The notes under the pieces were generated by a model. It was not told where the DNA came from and did no database searches. It worked only from the letters and a program-made list of their open reading frames with translations. From contig JBAMJR010000189.1 in assembly GCA_038501785.1 (NCBI GenBank), positions 6,716,001-6,780,000 of the forward strand: DNA of 64,000 nucleotides, given 5' to 3'. Positions within the stretch are counted from its first letter, which is position 1, and every line of letters begins with the position of its first letter. The stretch is from Myoxocephalus aenaeus (taxonomy: Eukaryota; Chordata; Actinopteri; Perciformes; Cottidae). This document shows positions 34,060 to 45,898 of the stretch, in pieces. The translations under genes and the position numbers were made by a program.

Positions 34060-35677
34060 CAGTGGCGTCCCTAGGCTAAAACATCCGGGGCTAAAGCCCC
34101 GGATGTTTTTTAATTAGCCCCGAATATTAATTTTCAAAAAAAAAAAAAAAACGTCATTCACCCAAAACAGCGGCGTCAGGCAGCAGGCGCACTTGCAGTG
34201 TGCGCCCCCCTATTATACAAGTCGTCATTTAAGTTTCTCTTTCCTATAGAACAGGTCTACACCTTGTTCTGTTATTAAACAAACTAAACGGACGTATTTT
34301 ATTGATCTTATCCGTCATTTCTGTCTCTAAATGGTCGCGTTAACACTTCTCCTCTGCTCTGCGATGCGCACAGACACGTGCGCGCGCACACACAGGTGAG
34401 CACTGAGCACACAACAGTGGACAGAGAGCGTCGAAAAATATGTCGCGTGAAAAGCAGATCGCTATATCTGCGTTTTAAACGCTCCCAGGGTGAAGATGGC
34501 AACAGCAGCTCTCCTGTGAGGAACAACCGGAGTTCTCCTCGCACCGGAGCAGCTCTCCTGCTCCAGGTGAAAGAGACAAAGTGCTCTTGTCTTCTACCAA
34601 CAATGAGCTGCTGGCTTCACATATTACAAAAGTACAAAGTACACGGACATAAAACTAAGTCATTAATAAATACATGGAGAAATGTCTGTACTTTCGGGTA
34701 AATGGTTACGCCGTTAACAGGTTACGCTTGCGCATGCGCGACTCGCTCGCTTATTTTTTGGCGTTTTGCCAGAAGTCTCCCTGACGTCCTTTCTGCTGCT
34801 GCGTGTCTCAAAACAGAAAACAGATCTCAACGTTGAACATGAATTGTATCAAATCTACAACCCTGTTTTATAAAGATGTGTAGAGGAAAGCAGCTCACTG
34901 CTCCACTAATACTGATGCAACCTGATGCTCACATATCTGCACTCATTCTGTTTTGTTTGGCAACAAAATAAATAGCTTATTGTTTTCCACAATGAGCTAT
35001 TTAGTAGTAACTAAATATTAGTATTTTTTTTTTGCACAGATACAACTTCCTGTTCATTGATCTAAGTGATTGCAATTAAAACATAAAAAAAAAATTCTGA
35101 TGGAGCAATCTGATTTACTTGAAACTTTAAGTGATTGCAATTTTCTTTATTCTGTTATTTATAAAAGCACAGATGGAATCACAAAATGTTATTTACAGAA
35201 AAAGTTTGAGAACCACTACTTTAAGTGTTTGTGTTGGTGGAGCACTATTAGCATTATTAGCATCTTATGTCTAAATATTATGTTAAAGAGTATGTTATGT
35301 TAAATAATGTTAAAGAATATGTAAAGAATAAATACATATGAGTATGTAAAGAGCATTACATGTACAATGTAAACACTGTACATGACAAGATGCATGGTTC
35401 ATTAAACATCTCAATGTTTACTGTTGCTGAATGATTGCTGTTGGTATGTTCAACATGATGAATGGGGCATTTTTGTGCCTGGGCTAATGAGGGAAGTTTG
35501 TGAAAATTGCTAGCCTATTTGGTATTAACTGGTAACCATGAAATGCCTCAATTCAATTCAGTCCAGAAGAGCAGGTACCTGTAGGGTATGTGGAGAGTGT
35601 TTCTATGTCTAAAAATGTCGCTGCTTCACTCTTCTGGGCTAAGCCCCAGATGTGTCAAAATCCTAGAGACGCCCCTG
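34060..35677 (+). mobile_element. hAT element, non-autonomous, 1618 bp, copy 1
   Basis: Ends CAGTGGCGTCCCTAGG and, inverted, CAGGGGCGTCTCTAGG. The 8-bp target duplication AGCAGCAG is at 34052-34059 and 35678-35685, diagnostic for hAT. Just inside the left end is a palindrome around 'catccggggctaaagccccggatg'. No transposase catalytic domain is visible, and frames of 78, 107 and 77 codons are unsupported. It matches the copy at 62463 with no length difference over 1538 bp. Confidence 0.9.
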
Positions 35678-35685
35678 AGCAGCAG

Positions 35686-36664
35686 TAGTGTAAACGTGAT
35701 TCCTGGTTACATTAGACCAGTTTGGTTACTGTCCTGCTGGTTTATGAGATCAACGGCGCCATATTTCTGGGCTTCTTATAAAACCATCAAAGTAACCCCG
35801 TCCTCATCTGCTGCAGATCAGACGGAGGTTTTTACTGCTGCTCTCAGGAGTCGGGTTCAGTCGGACTCTAAAAACTCTAAAAAAATAAAAATAAACTGCT
35901 TCAAATTGTGTTTCAGAAGATTTAATGTGGGCCTACATCATAAATTACAGACAGGTCAATGAGAAAAAAATAATATTGTAAGAGCATGTAGCATCTGAAA
36001 TCAAGAAAAAGGAAGCAATTTCCTGAAATCAGAAAAAAATAATGTTATTGGTGCTGGTTTTTAAAAGCATTAAGGGCTATATTTAGATTAAATGTGAAGC
36101 TTTTGACCTTAAAAACATAAAACATATTCATGCTGTTGGCTTCTGCGTCAGTTTTCTGGCATGTATTGTCGCTTGTATTAAAATTGCTGAATTTTCCTGA
36201 TTATATTCTAGATTACAGTTACCAGTAGCGGGTAGTTTATTCACAGAAATAATGTATTTAAATAAAGTTAGAAGGATACCAAACACTATGACACTGTACC
36301 GTGCGGACGTTCTTGAAACCAGCCCTGTTTCCACTTGTTATAAAGCAGGTTTTCTGTCAGCAGACGTGATGTTAATGTAGAGCAGTGAGTCAGAGAGACA
36401 TTCACGCTCACATTTCATCCCTTTTATTCCGCTAACGATGCCGCTGAGCGGCTTTAGTGCAGAGGAGGAATTTTTATTGTTTTTTTCCAGACTTTAGATC
36501 AAGGTGACAATACATGAAGCGTCGGAGCAGAGCAGCAGAGAGGCTTGAATAAAACTCTGATTACCTTCATGCAGCTCTCAGAGGAAGCATCACAAACCTT
36601 CTGTTTCCTCAAAAACATCAGACACGTTATATACTTTTACTTCCTCTTTTACACACGTAGATAA
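35686..36664. other. Intergenic, nothing recognised
   Basis: Mixed composition. 36355-36490 ('tttattccgctaacgatgcc') is repeat-free and could be regulatory, but nothing specific supports that. Confidence 0.35.
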
Positions 36665-36831
36665 ACATATATATATATATATATATACATACATATATAT
36701 ATATATGAAATATATATGTGTATGATGATATATGTATACATAGATATATGTATACATATATATGTATATATATACATACATATATATATATATATACATA
36801 TATATACATATATATATACATACATAGTTAT
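36665..36831. repeat. Interrupted (TA)n tract, left of hAT
   Basis: TA/TACA repeats with ATACATAC interruptions. The tract resumes after the hAT insertion at 38263, so the element split one microsatellite. Confidence 0.9.
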
Positions 36832-38254
36832 CAGTGGCGGCTGGTGACATTTTTTTTTGGGGGGGCGCAGTTGGGCGGCGCGGTTTAAATAGCACTCCAC
36901 AATGAGAAGAAAAGAGGTTTGGAGTAGAATATTCTAAAAAACAAAGCTTTATTTCAAGAAAACAGTGCTCAACACTGTCCAATAACAACTATCAACAAAC
37001 TGTAACTTTGGGCATGAGAGGTTCAGAGCAGAATGGTTTAAGAAACATTCAATGTGGTGGCCAGAGCAACTTCAGGGAATACATTGACGTAGCATTCAAA
37101 CTGGGGGCCCTGCAGTAAGGTGGCACTGGTGAGGTGGTCTTTGAAGGCAAAGCGTTCCCTGGTGTGTCCAAGTATGGTGTCACAAACCTACAGATAAATA
37201 TATAGAGAGAGACAGAGACAGTAAGATAAGTTGTGGGGAAATATCTACTACAAACAGGCTTCATACTACAGACAAAAAACTATGTTTTGTGTGTCTTGAT
37301 GGTTGTAGCTATGACACACACGCACACACGCACGCGCACACGCACACACGTTGGGGATTGAATTGGTATTTTAGATAAAGTTATAGCCTGATATGATATC
37401 CACCCAAATCTAACAATGTCCAACATGTGTTCTGCTGTGAGAAAGATAAAACATTAAACTTTAACACAGGCATCTGCTGATTTTGACACTCACTTCTGCA
37501 GCAATCCTTCAAGCTCATCTTCCTTCATAGCCGGCGCTTCCTCTGCTGCTCAGAGCCACTGCACACTGAGCCTCCAGCTAGCAGCTCCGGTTAGCATGTA
37601 GCTTGGTGCATGTAGCTTCACTGCTGAATATTTAAATCCGGACGTTCGGGTCCCAACTCTTTCAGCCTCTTCTTGTCAACATCTGATCGTGGATTGAAAG
37701 GTGTTTCGCGTAGAGATACCACAGAGTTTTCAGTCGCCATACTAACATAATCAAAGTCTCTGCTAGCTGTGTTGCTCGCGTAGCTACGTGGGAGCTATAT
37801 GGGGTGTGAGGGTCTCTGATAAAGGTCTCTGATTGGACGAATAGTCCAACCACGTTGCAATAAGAAACGATGTAATTGGCTAGGGCGCAGATTCGTGCGC
37901 CCGAAGATTCACGTTTCATCCGCCAATGAGAAGCTGTCCTTGCCGTCACGAGGGTGAAATGTTTGTTAGCTTTCCATAGACACACATTGGGCCGGCGCCC
38001 CGAGAGGGGAGGGGCTTTTCTCAGTAATGATGAATGGCGATATATTATATTTAACTTAAGTGTTGTTGACAGGGGCTTACGGTCTCCCACACACATTTAG
38101 CGCGTCAACACGGTATATTTCTTATTTAAATTATTTGATATATAATGTTTTTTGACAGTATATATTATATATATTTTTTCTTCTTTTTTTTTTTTCATCG
38201 CAAAATTTTAGGAGGGGCGGCGCCCTAGCGCCCTCTATTGACGCACCGCCACTG
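36832..38254 (-). mobile_element. hAT element, non-autonomous, 1423 bp
   Basis: Begins CAGTGGCGGCTGG and ends inverted with CCGCCACTG. The 8-bp TSD ATAGTTAT sits at 36824-36831 and 38255-38262. It carries a transposase first-exon remnant on - (37621-37740) and a TA-rich right part. A G-run (36858-36865) and GC-rich subterminal 'gggcggcg' motifs are present. No catalytic domain remains. Confidence 0.92.
37621..37740 (-). pseudogene. hAT transposase N-terminal exon remnant
   Basis: Reads MATENSVVSLRETPFNPRSD, then VDKKRLKELGPERPDLNIQQ and a stop. This matches the opening of zinc-finger MYM/TTF-type hAT transposases as I know them from fish. Only about 40 codons survive. The longer overlapping frame (37662-38096, -) is in another register and is not supported. 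Confidence 0.6.
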
Positions 38255-38262
38255 ATAGTTAT

Positions 38263-38336
38263 GTATATATAGCAGATATATATATATATACACATACATA
38301 CATACATACATATATATATATATATTTACACACACG

Positions 38337-38406
<70 letters not shown>
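38263..38406. repeat. (TA)n tract, right of hAT
   Basis: Continuation of the split microsatellite, with (TACA)n at 38290-38310 and (AC)n at 38329-38347. Confidence 0.9.
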
Positions 38407-38407
<1 letters not shown>

Positions 38408-38413
38408 CAGATA

Positions 38414-39504
38414 CAGTTATGTTCATAATAATAGCAGTGTGTTTAAAAAGGTGAGTAAACCTCAAAATTCTTCAACTAAATTGTATTTTAATGAACACAA
38501 ATGCATTGGGGACACTGCACATTCTATTTCAAAGCAAGAAAATTGGATAAAGTAATTGAATTTGATAATATTTTACAGAAAGTCAAGAAATATAATGTTC
38601 AAAAAAATAGCAGTGCTTGCTGGTGTGTTTGGAGTCATTGTCTTGTTAAAACACCCATTTCATGGTCATTTCCTCTTCAGCTTACGGCAACATGACTTCT
38701 TCCAGTATTCTGATGTACTCAAACTGATCCATGATCCTGGTATGCAATAAATAGGACCAACACCGTAGTACGAGAAACATCCCCATATCATGATGCTTGC
38801 ACTACCATGCTTCACAGTCTTCACTGTGTACTGTGGCTTGACTTCAGTGTTTGCAGGGCGTCTGACAAACTGTCTGTGGCCCTTAGACCCAAAAAGAACA
38901 ATCTTACTCTCATCAGTCCACAAAATATTACGCCATTTCTTTTTAGGCCAGTCAATGTGTTCTTTGGCATATTGTAACCGCTTCAGCACGTCTTTTTTTT
39001 AACAATGGGACTTTGCAGGGGGTTCTTGCTGGTAGCTTGGCTTCACATAGACGTCGTCTGATCGTTACAGTACTCACAGGCAATCTTAGATCTTATTTGA
39101 TCCTCCTGGAGCTGATCATTGGCTGAGCCTTTGCCATTTTGGTTATTCTCCGATCCATTCGAATAGTCGTTTTTCTTTTTCTTCCTCGCCTTTCTGGTTC
39201 TGGCTGCCATTTCAAAGCGTTTGATATCATTTTAGCTGAACAGCCTATCATTTTCTGCACTTCTTTATAGATTTTCCCCTCTTTTATTAATTTCTTAATC
39301 AAAGAACGCTCTTCTTCTGAACAGTGTCTTGAACGACCCATTTTACTCTGTTTTTCAAGGACAAATGTACAGCCAGCATATGCAGCGTCAGTTGCCTTGG
39401 TCCTTAAATAAGGGCCACCTGTTTAACACCTATTTTGTTCACATAATCAATTACCTCACTAATTGAACTCGGCACTGCTATTTTTTTGAACACGCCCCTT
39501 TCAG
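38414..39504 (-). mobile_element. Deleted Tc1-like element
   Basis: Left end 'cagttatgttcataataatagcagtg' (after TA at 38412) pairs imperfectly with right end '...gcactgctatttttttgaacacg' before TA at 39505. The transposase is broken: the N-terminal helix-turn-helix (39093-39341), central DDE part (38666-38989) and a 'QQDND.KHTSK'-type second-Asp region in another frame are separated by frameshifts. The 3' third with the catalytic Glu is deleted. Confidence 0.85.
38580..39341 (-). pseudogene. Tc1-like transposase pseudogene
   Basis: The 5' piece starts MGRSRHCSEEERSLIKKL and has a homeodomain-like fold with GRKRKTTIR-type basic residues. The middle piece carries WTDESKIVLFGSKG, with the first catalytic Asp, and IMIWGCFSYYGVGP. 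The second catalytic Asp region reads in a shifted frame at about 38595-38655 and then jumps straight to the right-terminal repeat. The Glu motif is absent, so it is inactive. Different subfamily from the intact element at 32350-33363. Confidence 0.85.
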
Positions 39505-39539
39505 TAAATTATTCAGTTTCACAGAATCAGCAGCATGCA

Positions 39540-40140
39540 CACTGAAAAAAAATTGGAGTGCCATTTACTTAAAAAAAGCTCGGTAAAAATTTCCACACAG
39601 AAATTCGAAGTAATTTTTACTCAGACAATTTTTAAGTTAAGTTTACTTACTAATAACAATGTTTTTTCATCCAAAATGGTCAAGTAAATTTTACTTGAAA
39701 ATTACTTCCTGAGACATAACATTTACTCACAGTTCACCGCTGTGGGCGCAGTCAGAGCTAGTTGTATTAAGTGTATTAAATCTGAGTCATGGTTTCTAAC
39801 TTTATAACAACAATTAATAATCCACAACTAACGCTCAACTAACAGGGTAACACATCACGACACAACACTGTGTTTGTGACACATAAACAATTTGTAACAC
39901 TAATTATTGTACATTTATAAAATTACACTGCCGAACTGCATGACGGGTAGAGTCACCCACTTTCACATCGCAGGAAGAGACAGACCCTTCCGGTCTGTCT
40001 CTTCCTGCGGCAGAGTTTCCCTGGGTCCTAAGTCCCTCCTTGTTTAGTTTTTTATCTTTCTTCAGTGCACGTCATGCCTGTTGGGTCTGTTGGTTTTCTA
40101 TACCTTGACTAAACCTTCTAGAAACTTACTTGCAGTGTAG
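39540..40140. mobile_element. MITE-like repeat, class uncertain
   Basis: Starts 'acactgaaaaaaaattgg' and ends 'acttacttgcagtgtag', an inverted pair of the kind seen in short fish DNA transposons. The left half holds repeated 'taaaaatt' and 'agtaaattttactt' motifs. A local inverted repeat 'caggaagagacagacc'/'ggtctgtctcttcctg' lies at 39972-40008. No transposase. Confidence 0.45.
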
Positions 40141-40174
40141 AAGTTGAAATTCTAACAAAAACAGTGATTTATCT

Positions 40175-40195
40175 TTCTATATATACTGTATATAA

Positions 40196-40243
<48 letters not shown>

Positions 40244-40261
40244 TTATATACAGTATATATA

Positions 40262-40320
<59 letters not shown>
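40175..40320. repeat. (TA)n with nested TATACTGTATA palindromes
   Basis: TA tracts at about 40198-40240 and 40266-40320, flanked by 'tatatactgtatataactg' and its inverse, forming extended cruciform-prone sequence. Confidence 0.9.
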
Positions 40321-40325
<5 letters not shown>

Positions 40326-40360
40326 TAAATATATCTGATATATGTCTATATATAGAAATT

Positions 40361-40405
<45 letters not shown>

Positions 40406-40500
40406 CACACACGCACGCACACGCACGCACACACACGCACGCACAGACACACACGCACACGTGTGTGTGTGTGTGTGTGTGCGTGTGTGTGTGTGTGTGT
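40361..40500. repeat. (CA)n/(TG)n compound microsatellite
   Basis: CA and CGCA runs up to about 40458, then (GT)n to 40500. The CA-to-GT switch makes a self-complementary tract. Confidence 0.95.
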
Positions 40501-40504
40501 ACCT

Positions 40505-41600
40505 GTAACTCCAGTTGTTCTCATTCTTCTTTGTTGGTGTCCTCTCTGAAAGCTGAGGTGTGAAGAGACAAAGTAACTTTTTAATTCACAACATTGTTAC
40601 AAATAAACTCCACTGCTATTGTTGGCTTGAAAAAAATACTTTTAAGTTCAATTTTCTTCACGATTTAAAATATTAGTTCTATTACCAAGTTGTCTGATTC
40701 TGGTGCCATAAAATACAAAAGTGACTCATTTTATTAGGCTGAATTACAAAAAAACAAATAATAATAATTTTGCATATGTAAAATATGTCAACACTTCTTC
40801 CACCGTTGGTTTTAAACTTTTGAGCCCCGACCCCCCCAAGGGGGAGAAGCCCTTGTAGAGGCCTTAGTGAGGTCTGTTCAAGTCGTATGAACCCCAAATG
40901 AGTTATAATACTTGTGTTATTTTATATAATTTATTATATAATAATAATTATATAAAGCGTTGTGGTTCCGGAAATACTTTAGGAAACGTCACTTGACTTA
41001 TTTTTTTATTTCCTTGTCCGATAATGGGCGCCGCGGGGCTAAAATTGCTGCAACAGCTTATTCCACATTTATACCAGGAGTTGAAGTTTAATAAGACTAG
41101 TACACTTTTGGGTGTACGGAAGAAGAAGAATGATATCTCTTGTGGGTGAAAGGTTACTGGAAAACATCTAATATTAATATCTACATCATGAAGGGTGTTT
41201 TGATCCCTTTTGGAGTCTGAAACATTTTTACTCCATATTCATAGAAATGGAGGAAATGTTCTTCTTGTTTCAGACGCCAGTTTTCACTCAAAGTGACGGA
41301 AACAGAAAAGCTTTCCGAAAACAAGCAGCCGAAGTTAAACGGGAGCTGAGGGACTAAAAACATGAAGAGCCTCATGAGGAAGGCGTGTGACATCTGTTTC
41401 CTTCCCCTGGTGACCCCTGGGAAGTCACAGAGGGGTCACGGGGCACGAGCAGAGGTCACACGGAGGGGAAACCCCAAAACAGACCACCTAGAGACCAGCA
41501 AGAGGCCTTCCATACGTAACAGAGGCCTTCCATACACTGAGGAGTCAAGAATAAACCAAGCTTACTGCGGGAATAACGTTGGGAAATGGTGTCTTAAAGC
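40505..41600. other. Intergenic, nothing recognised
   Basis: 41362-41530 has a direct repeat 'agaggccttccatac' (about 41500 and 41521). No gene or classified repeat is supported. Confidence 0.35.
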
Positions 41601-41611
41601 TGCATTCTCTA

Positions 41612-42035
41612 TGATGACCACCAGGTGGTGACTCCTCTGATAGAAGTCTATGAGAAAATGATTCCACTTCTCTCAGTAAACACTGCAAACATGAGGAGTC
41701 CCCCCTGGTGGTCAGTAGAGAGAATGCAGCTTTAAGACATGAAGCATAGACTTCTATACAACCAGAGGAGTCACCCCTGGTGGTCAGGATGGAGAATGCA
41801 GCTTTAACACATGAAGCATAGACTTCTGTACAATCAGAGGAGTCGCCCCTGGTGGTCAGGAGAGAGAATGCAGCTGTAACACATGAAGCATAGACTTCTA
41901 TACAAACAGAGGAGTCACCCCCTGGTGGTCAGGAGACAGAATGCAGCTTTATAAATGAAGAATAGACTTCTATACAACCAGAGGACAACTCCTCTGGTGG
42001 TCAGGAGAGAGAATGCAGCTTTAACACATGAAGCA
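41612..42035 (-). repeat. Tandem array with CTCF-like motifs, mostly minus
   Basis: Unit of about 70-75 bp: 'gcagctttaacacatgaagc', 'agacttctatacaaccagag', 'gagtcgcccctggtggtcagg'. One plus-oriented site (ccaccaggtggtgac, about 41620) is followed by five minus-oriented sites near 41703, 41775, 41848, 41921 and 41997. The core CCACCAGGGG(G)YGAC resembles the CTCF consensus, although several copies have a mismatch or an indel. Derived from the composite repeat also seen at 17.2, 33.6 and 56.2 kb. Confidence 0.8.
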
Positions 42036-42039
42036 TTGG

Positions 42040-42795
42040 GTTCACTCGGCAGAACTGGCTGGAGGCTTCTTTACTTATTTATCACTGACTCCATCGGCTC
42101 ATCAGCTGTTTTGCCCGACTCTTGGCCAAAGGGGCTTGTTGTCTCGATGTGATTGATCCCACCACGGACTTTCTCACTCTGGGTTTAAATTTGAGTTAGT
42201 TTTCTCATAAAGACCGAAGGGTGCCTTGTGCGTCGGTATCAAGACGCCGAGCGGCACGGACGAGACTTCAACGAGGTAATTGAACTTCCTTTTTTAGAAT
42301 CTTCCGAGTTCTGCTGCCTTCAACACATTCATGTCAGGCGATTTGCTTGAGTCTTGAATGCTCAGCCACTGAGTGTAAATACCTGAGCTACAGTCATCTG
42401 AATCCACCATGTCGTCTCCTATTATTCCTCTTCATCTGTACTCCTCCTCTTCACTCCTGACAAACGTCTGCCTTAGTATTTTTTTTCTCTTTCAGAAAAC
42501 AGCGATCAGCTGCTCAGTGACCCTGTCTTTTTCCGCTGGGAGCTTTTAAAACGTCAGACGGTCTGACGAGAGGCGGAGAAGACATCCAGCTTTGACCTGT
42601 GTGGTCCGGTCTCCTCCAGCAGTCACTTTGACTCTCAGTTGGTTGAAAACAAGCCGGTTCGTGTTCTTTGGAACTTTGAGAGGAAACTTTGTGTTTGTGA
42701 CGTTGACATTGATTCCAACCACAGACTCCGAACATAAGAAGTGGAGGTATAGTCATCGTGACATCACCCAATAAACTGTGGATTTATTGTGGAGT
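42040..42795. other. Intergenic, nothing recognised
   Basis: GC-balanced with short frames on both strands and no family signature. No repeats apart from the edges. Confidence 0.35.
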
Positions 42796-42797
42796 TA

Positions 42798-43246
42798 TGC
42801 TGCGTTCACACCGAACGCGGCACGAATTTGACGCGCGACCAGATTACATGCAAAGTCAATGCTCCGACATGTTTGGGACTTCCACAACAAGTATAAAGCA
42901 GAACTAGTGGTTATTTATTCCATGGTCGATAGCGGAAATGAAAGCTCTTTTCAAGGCAACGGAGCAACGGAGATAAGCCACGCAGCAGTTTCATTCAGGA
43001 ACGGCAAGACGGCGGTGGTGACGGGCGGAGCTTCTCAATGCTGATTCTCAACGCTGATTGGCTGATGCAACTTTGCGTCACGCGATTTCTCCGCCGGAGT
43101 TGGGATAATTCAACTCACGCAAATTCGCCCCGCGTCCTTCGCTCTGTTCGCCCCACGTCAAACGCGCTGCGGCGCGTCTATGCATTGACTTTGCATGTAA
43201 TGTGGTCGCGCGTCAAATTTGCGCCGCGTCCGGTATGAACACAGCA
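42798..43246. mobile_element. MITE, 449 bp, relative of 14089-14585
   Basis: Ends TGCTGCGTTCACACCGAACG and, inverted, GGTATGAACACAGCA. Shares the interior 'cttccacaacaagtataaagcagaactagtggtt' with the first copy in two pieces. Flanks are TTA and TGT, so the target duplication is not preserved. CpG-rich 'gcgcgtcaaatttg' blocks lie inside both ends. Confidence 0.75.
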
Positions 43247-43249
43247 TGT

Positions 43250-43650
43250 GTTTGATGCCCAACATGTTTTTTTCTTTTTTTCTTGATTTGTACCTTGTGA
43301 CCTTGACCATTTTTCAAAGATTAAAGCCCCCAAGCACTGCAGTAAGACTAAAACCCACTACTTTTAACTGATACTTCAAAAATGTTCACCACAAAGCTCC
43401 ACGACGAGGAGTAAGTGTCGTTAGTTACTTCCACTCTTCTTCTCCGTGGCGTCCAGACTCGTTGCAGCATGCCTGGTGGGAAGCGGAGCACAGCGGAGGC
43501 TCGGCACGCTTCACCGCTCCTTTAAAAGAAGGAGAACCCGCGCAGGTGGAGAAAGTTTCATGTCTTTTTGTTTAATGACACAAAATGAAAGTATGGGATT
43601 AAAGCACAAAACAGACATACTGCCAATTATCCACACATTGATACGTTAAA
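43250..43650. other. Intergenic, nothing recognised
   Basis: A GC-richer patch (43440-43560) without a coding signature. No element assigned. Confidence 0.35.
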
Positions 43651-43654
43651 CAGG

Positions 43655-43880
43655 GTGAGATACCGTGTGCTGAAAGGCTTTAATGAGCATCATTGTGATG
43701 CCTTCAGGTACCATCACCTCCACTTTACCGTGAAACCTGAGAGTTTTACTCGGCCGGAAGAACCCTCCCCCTCCGCTGAAGTATTTTAAAAGCCTTTCAG
43801 TGTTAATCCTCAGGTCAAATATGGTGAGAGTTTCTGTTGATGTGTGTGAGCTCAGATCTGCAGGATTAACAGATCAACAG
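43655..43880. promoter_or_regulatory. Candidate conserved non-coding element
   Basis: Repeat-free block with 'aaaggctttaatgagcatcattg', 'tattttaaaagcctttcagtg' and a 'ggtaccatcacctcc' core. Internal near-symmetry of 'gaaaggcttt'/'aaagcctttc' is visible. Proposed as a regulatory element by composition only. Confidence 0.35.
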
Positions 43881-44174
43881 CACAGGTGAAAGATCAGGTG
43901 ATGGGCAGAGATCCACAGCTCAGAGAGAGCTGTCGAAAAATCAACCAGTTTGGATGTACTGGATATGGAGACGAATACGAAGACACGTGGAAAACTGTAT
44001 TCTATTCCTTGTCATTCTAGTTGATTGCAAACTAAGCATTTTAAACGACTTCTTAAAGGTTTGCTCAGATATTCACACCTATGTCAAAGTGTCTATTTCA
44101 TTGCTTCTATTAAGATTATCATCTAAACTGTTCCAGGCAGCAACCTCTGGATCTGTAAAGTGAAGCCAAAACTT

Positions 44175-44525
44175 GATGTGTTAAAGCTGCATTCTCTCTC
44201 CTGACCACCAGGGGGCGACTCCTCTGGTTGTATAGAAGTCTATGCTTCATGTGTTAAGGCTGCATTCTCTCTAATGACCACCAGGGGGCTCCTCTGGTTG
44301 TATAGAAGTCTATGCTTCATGTGTTGAAGCTGCATTCTCTCTCCTGACCACCAGGGGTTGACTCCTCTGGTTGTATAGAAGTCTATGCTTCATGTGTTAA
44401 AGCTGCATTCTCTCTTCTGACCACCAGGGGGCGACTTCTCTGGTTGTGTAGAAGTCTATGCTTCATGCGTTAAAGCTGCATCCTCTCTCCTGACCACCAG
44501 GGGGTGACTACTTTGGTGTTTGCTG
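44175..44525 (+). repeat. Tandem array with CTCF-like motifs, all plus
   Basis: About five units of 72-78 bp: 'gttaaagctgcattctctct', 'cctgaccaccagggggcgac', 'tcctctggttgtatagaagtctatgcttcat' (in parts). CTCF-like cores lie near 44207, 44280, 44350, 44423 and 44500. The first and fourth read CCACCAGGGGGCGAC (13 of 14 consensus positions). Orientation is opposite to most units of the array at 41612-42035. Confidence 0.85.
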
Positions 44526-44529
44526 CAGT

Positions 44530-45590
44530 ACCGCAGTTGACCACTTAGATAAATTGGCAGCGATGCCATCCAGCTCCCTTTGTACCACCGAGGTGTTTTA
44601 GAGTTATTATCCTTCTTCTACGAGCTAACAGACGAGGTGCTGCTGTTCATCACACCATACATTCTGCTGCAGAAACATCTTTCTCCCTTAATGTCTACCA
44701 GATCTCCAGCAAGCGACTCACAATCGCCGTCCGTCACCCGCAACAAACACAAAACATTCCCAACAACACAAAGGCGCGCCGTGTCGTGTCAGCAGGGTGC
44801 GCGGCAACGTGGAAGAAAGCCAAATAGTTGAGATGGCATCGGGGATCGCCCGCACGCCGTGAACCCGTTCCCTCAGCGTCGCCTGTCATCACTCTGCTGT
44901 CCATCAGAGATGCTATCAGGTGGCAAAAGACAGCAGGAGGTTATCCAGGTGAGATCTATGGGAACCGTCTCTCACCTAACTCTGAGCCAGTTGTGTTTGT
45001 GTTCCTGCAAAGTCATTGTCTCTGACGTGCAGAATACAGATTTTTTTTAATTTGTTTTCTGGCCGCTTTGACTTTGTGACAGCTGAATTCGGTGTCTCTC
45101 CTTCGGGACGGAAATACGACAAATATTATCGTTAAGATGATATCCAATGTTTGTTTTTGTGTTCTTCTGGCAACAGCAACAATAGACAAGCTGCCAACTG
45201 TCGTTCAAAATCATCTTCCCCAGAGTCAGATGAGAATGGAAATCTGGTTAATCTCAAATCACATATTCAATCAACATACTGTATATGACAGGTGTTTCTA
45301 TTATTATGTCCACCCCCTTAGTTTCAGTGAAGATAGGTAAACAACAGGAGCACATCTCTTAAACAGTCTCAACAAAAACTGAGCATTAAAACCTTCATGA
45401 AGGATTCATAGCAGGACCTTTAGACCGCATTAGCTGTACCTAATAAACTGGCAAGTGAGTAAATATAAATGGAATATTTTTTTGTATAAGTGGGTAAAAT
45501 GGGCAAAGGCTGCTTCGTGAAAGAAGACATTCATTTTTAAAAACAGCAACAGAATAATCATGTTTAAAAAGAGCGTCTCACACTTCAGTA
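44530..45590. other. Intergenic, possible regulatory patches
   Basis: 44835-45030 is repeat-free and GC-balanced ('catcagagatgctatcaggtgg'). Otherwise there are only short frames. Nothing specific can be called. Confidence 0.35.
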
Positions 45591-45594
45591 AACT

Positions 45595-45875
45595 TTGTTC
45601 ACATCAGGAAAAAGAAAAGGAGATTATCAGTCTGACAGGGTGATCCGTCATAATTGATTCCTGGCGTCGCAACACGTTGTGGTTCTGCAGTATTTGACAC
45701 GGTACGCTGGTGAAGACTCAGTGGAGCGGAGATGAAGAGGAGGGAGGCGTTAATGTGATTAATGTCCACAGAGATGATGCCAGCAATCAGGAATGATAAA
45801 TTACACATCAACCATATGATAAACTTCACATACTCACCCGCGGGAGATTCCCAAGAACAACTCAACCGAAAATGT
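45595..45875. promoter_or_regulatory. Candidate conserved non-coding element
   Basis: Compact repeat-free block with 'gattatcagtctgacagggtg', 'cataattgattcctgg', 'gttaatgtgattaatgtcc' and 'aggaatgataaattacac', dense in TAAT homeodomain cores. It is 2.8 kb beyond the 3' end of pax1. Of all the non-coding stretches this looks most like a developmental enhancer to me, but no alignment was possible. Confidence 0.4.
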
Positions 45876-45898
45876 GAAGGATGTCATATTAGTGCAAA

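Noticed and set aside
34378..34701. 107-codon frame, repeated identically at 62781-63104
   Set aside because: The duplication is explained by two copies of a hAT element. The frame has no transposase motif or splice context that I could support.
37662..38096. 144-codon minus frame
   Set aside because: It lies inside a hAT element and reads a different register from the recognisable transposase remnant MATENSVVSLRETPF.
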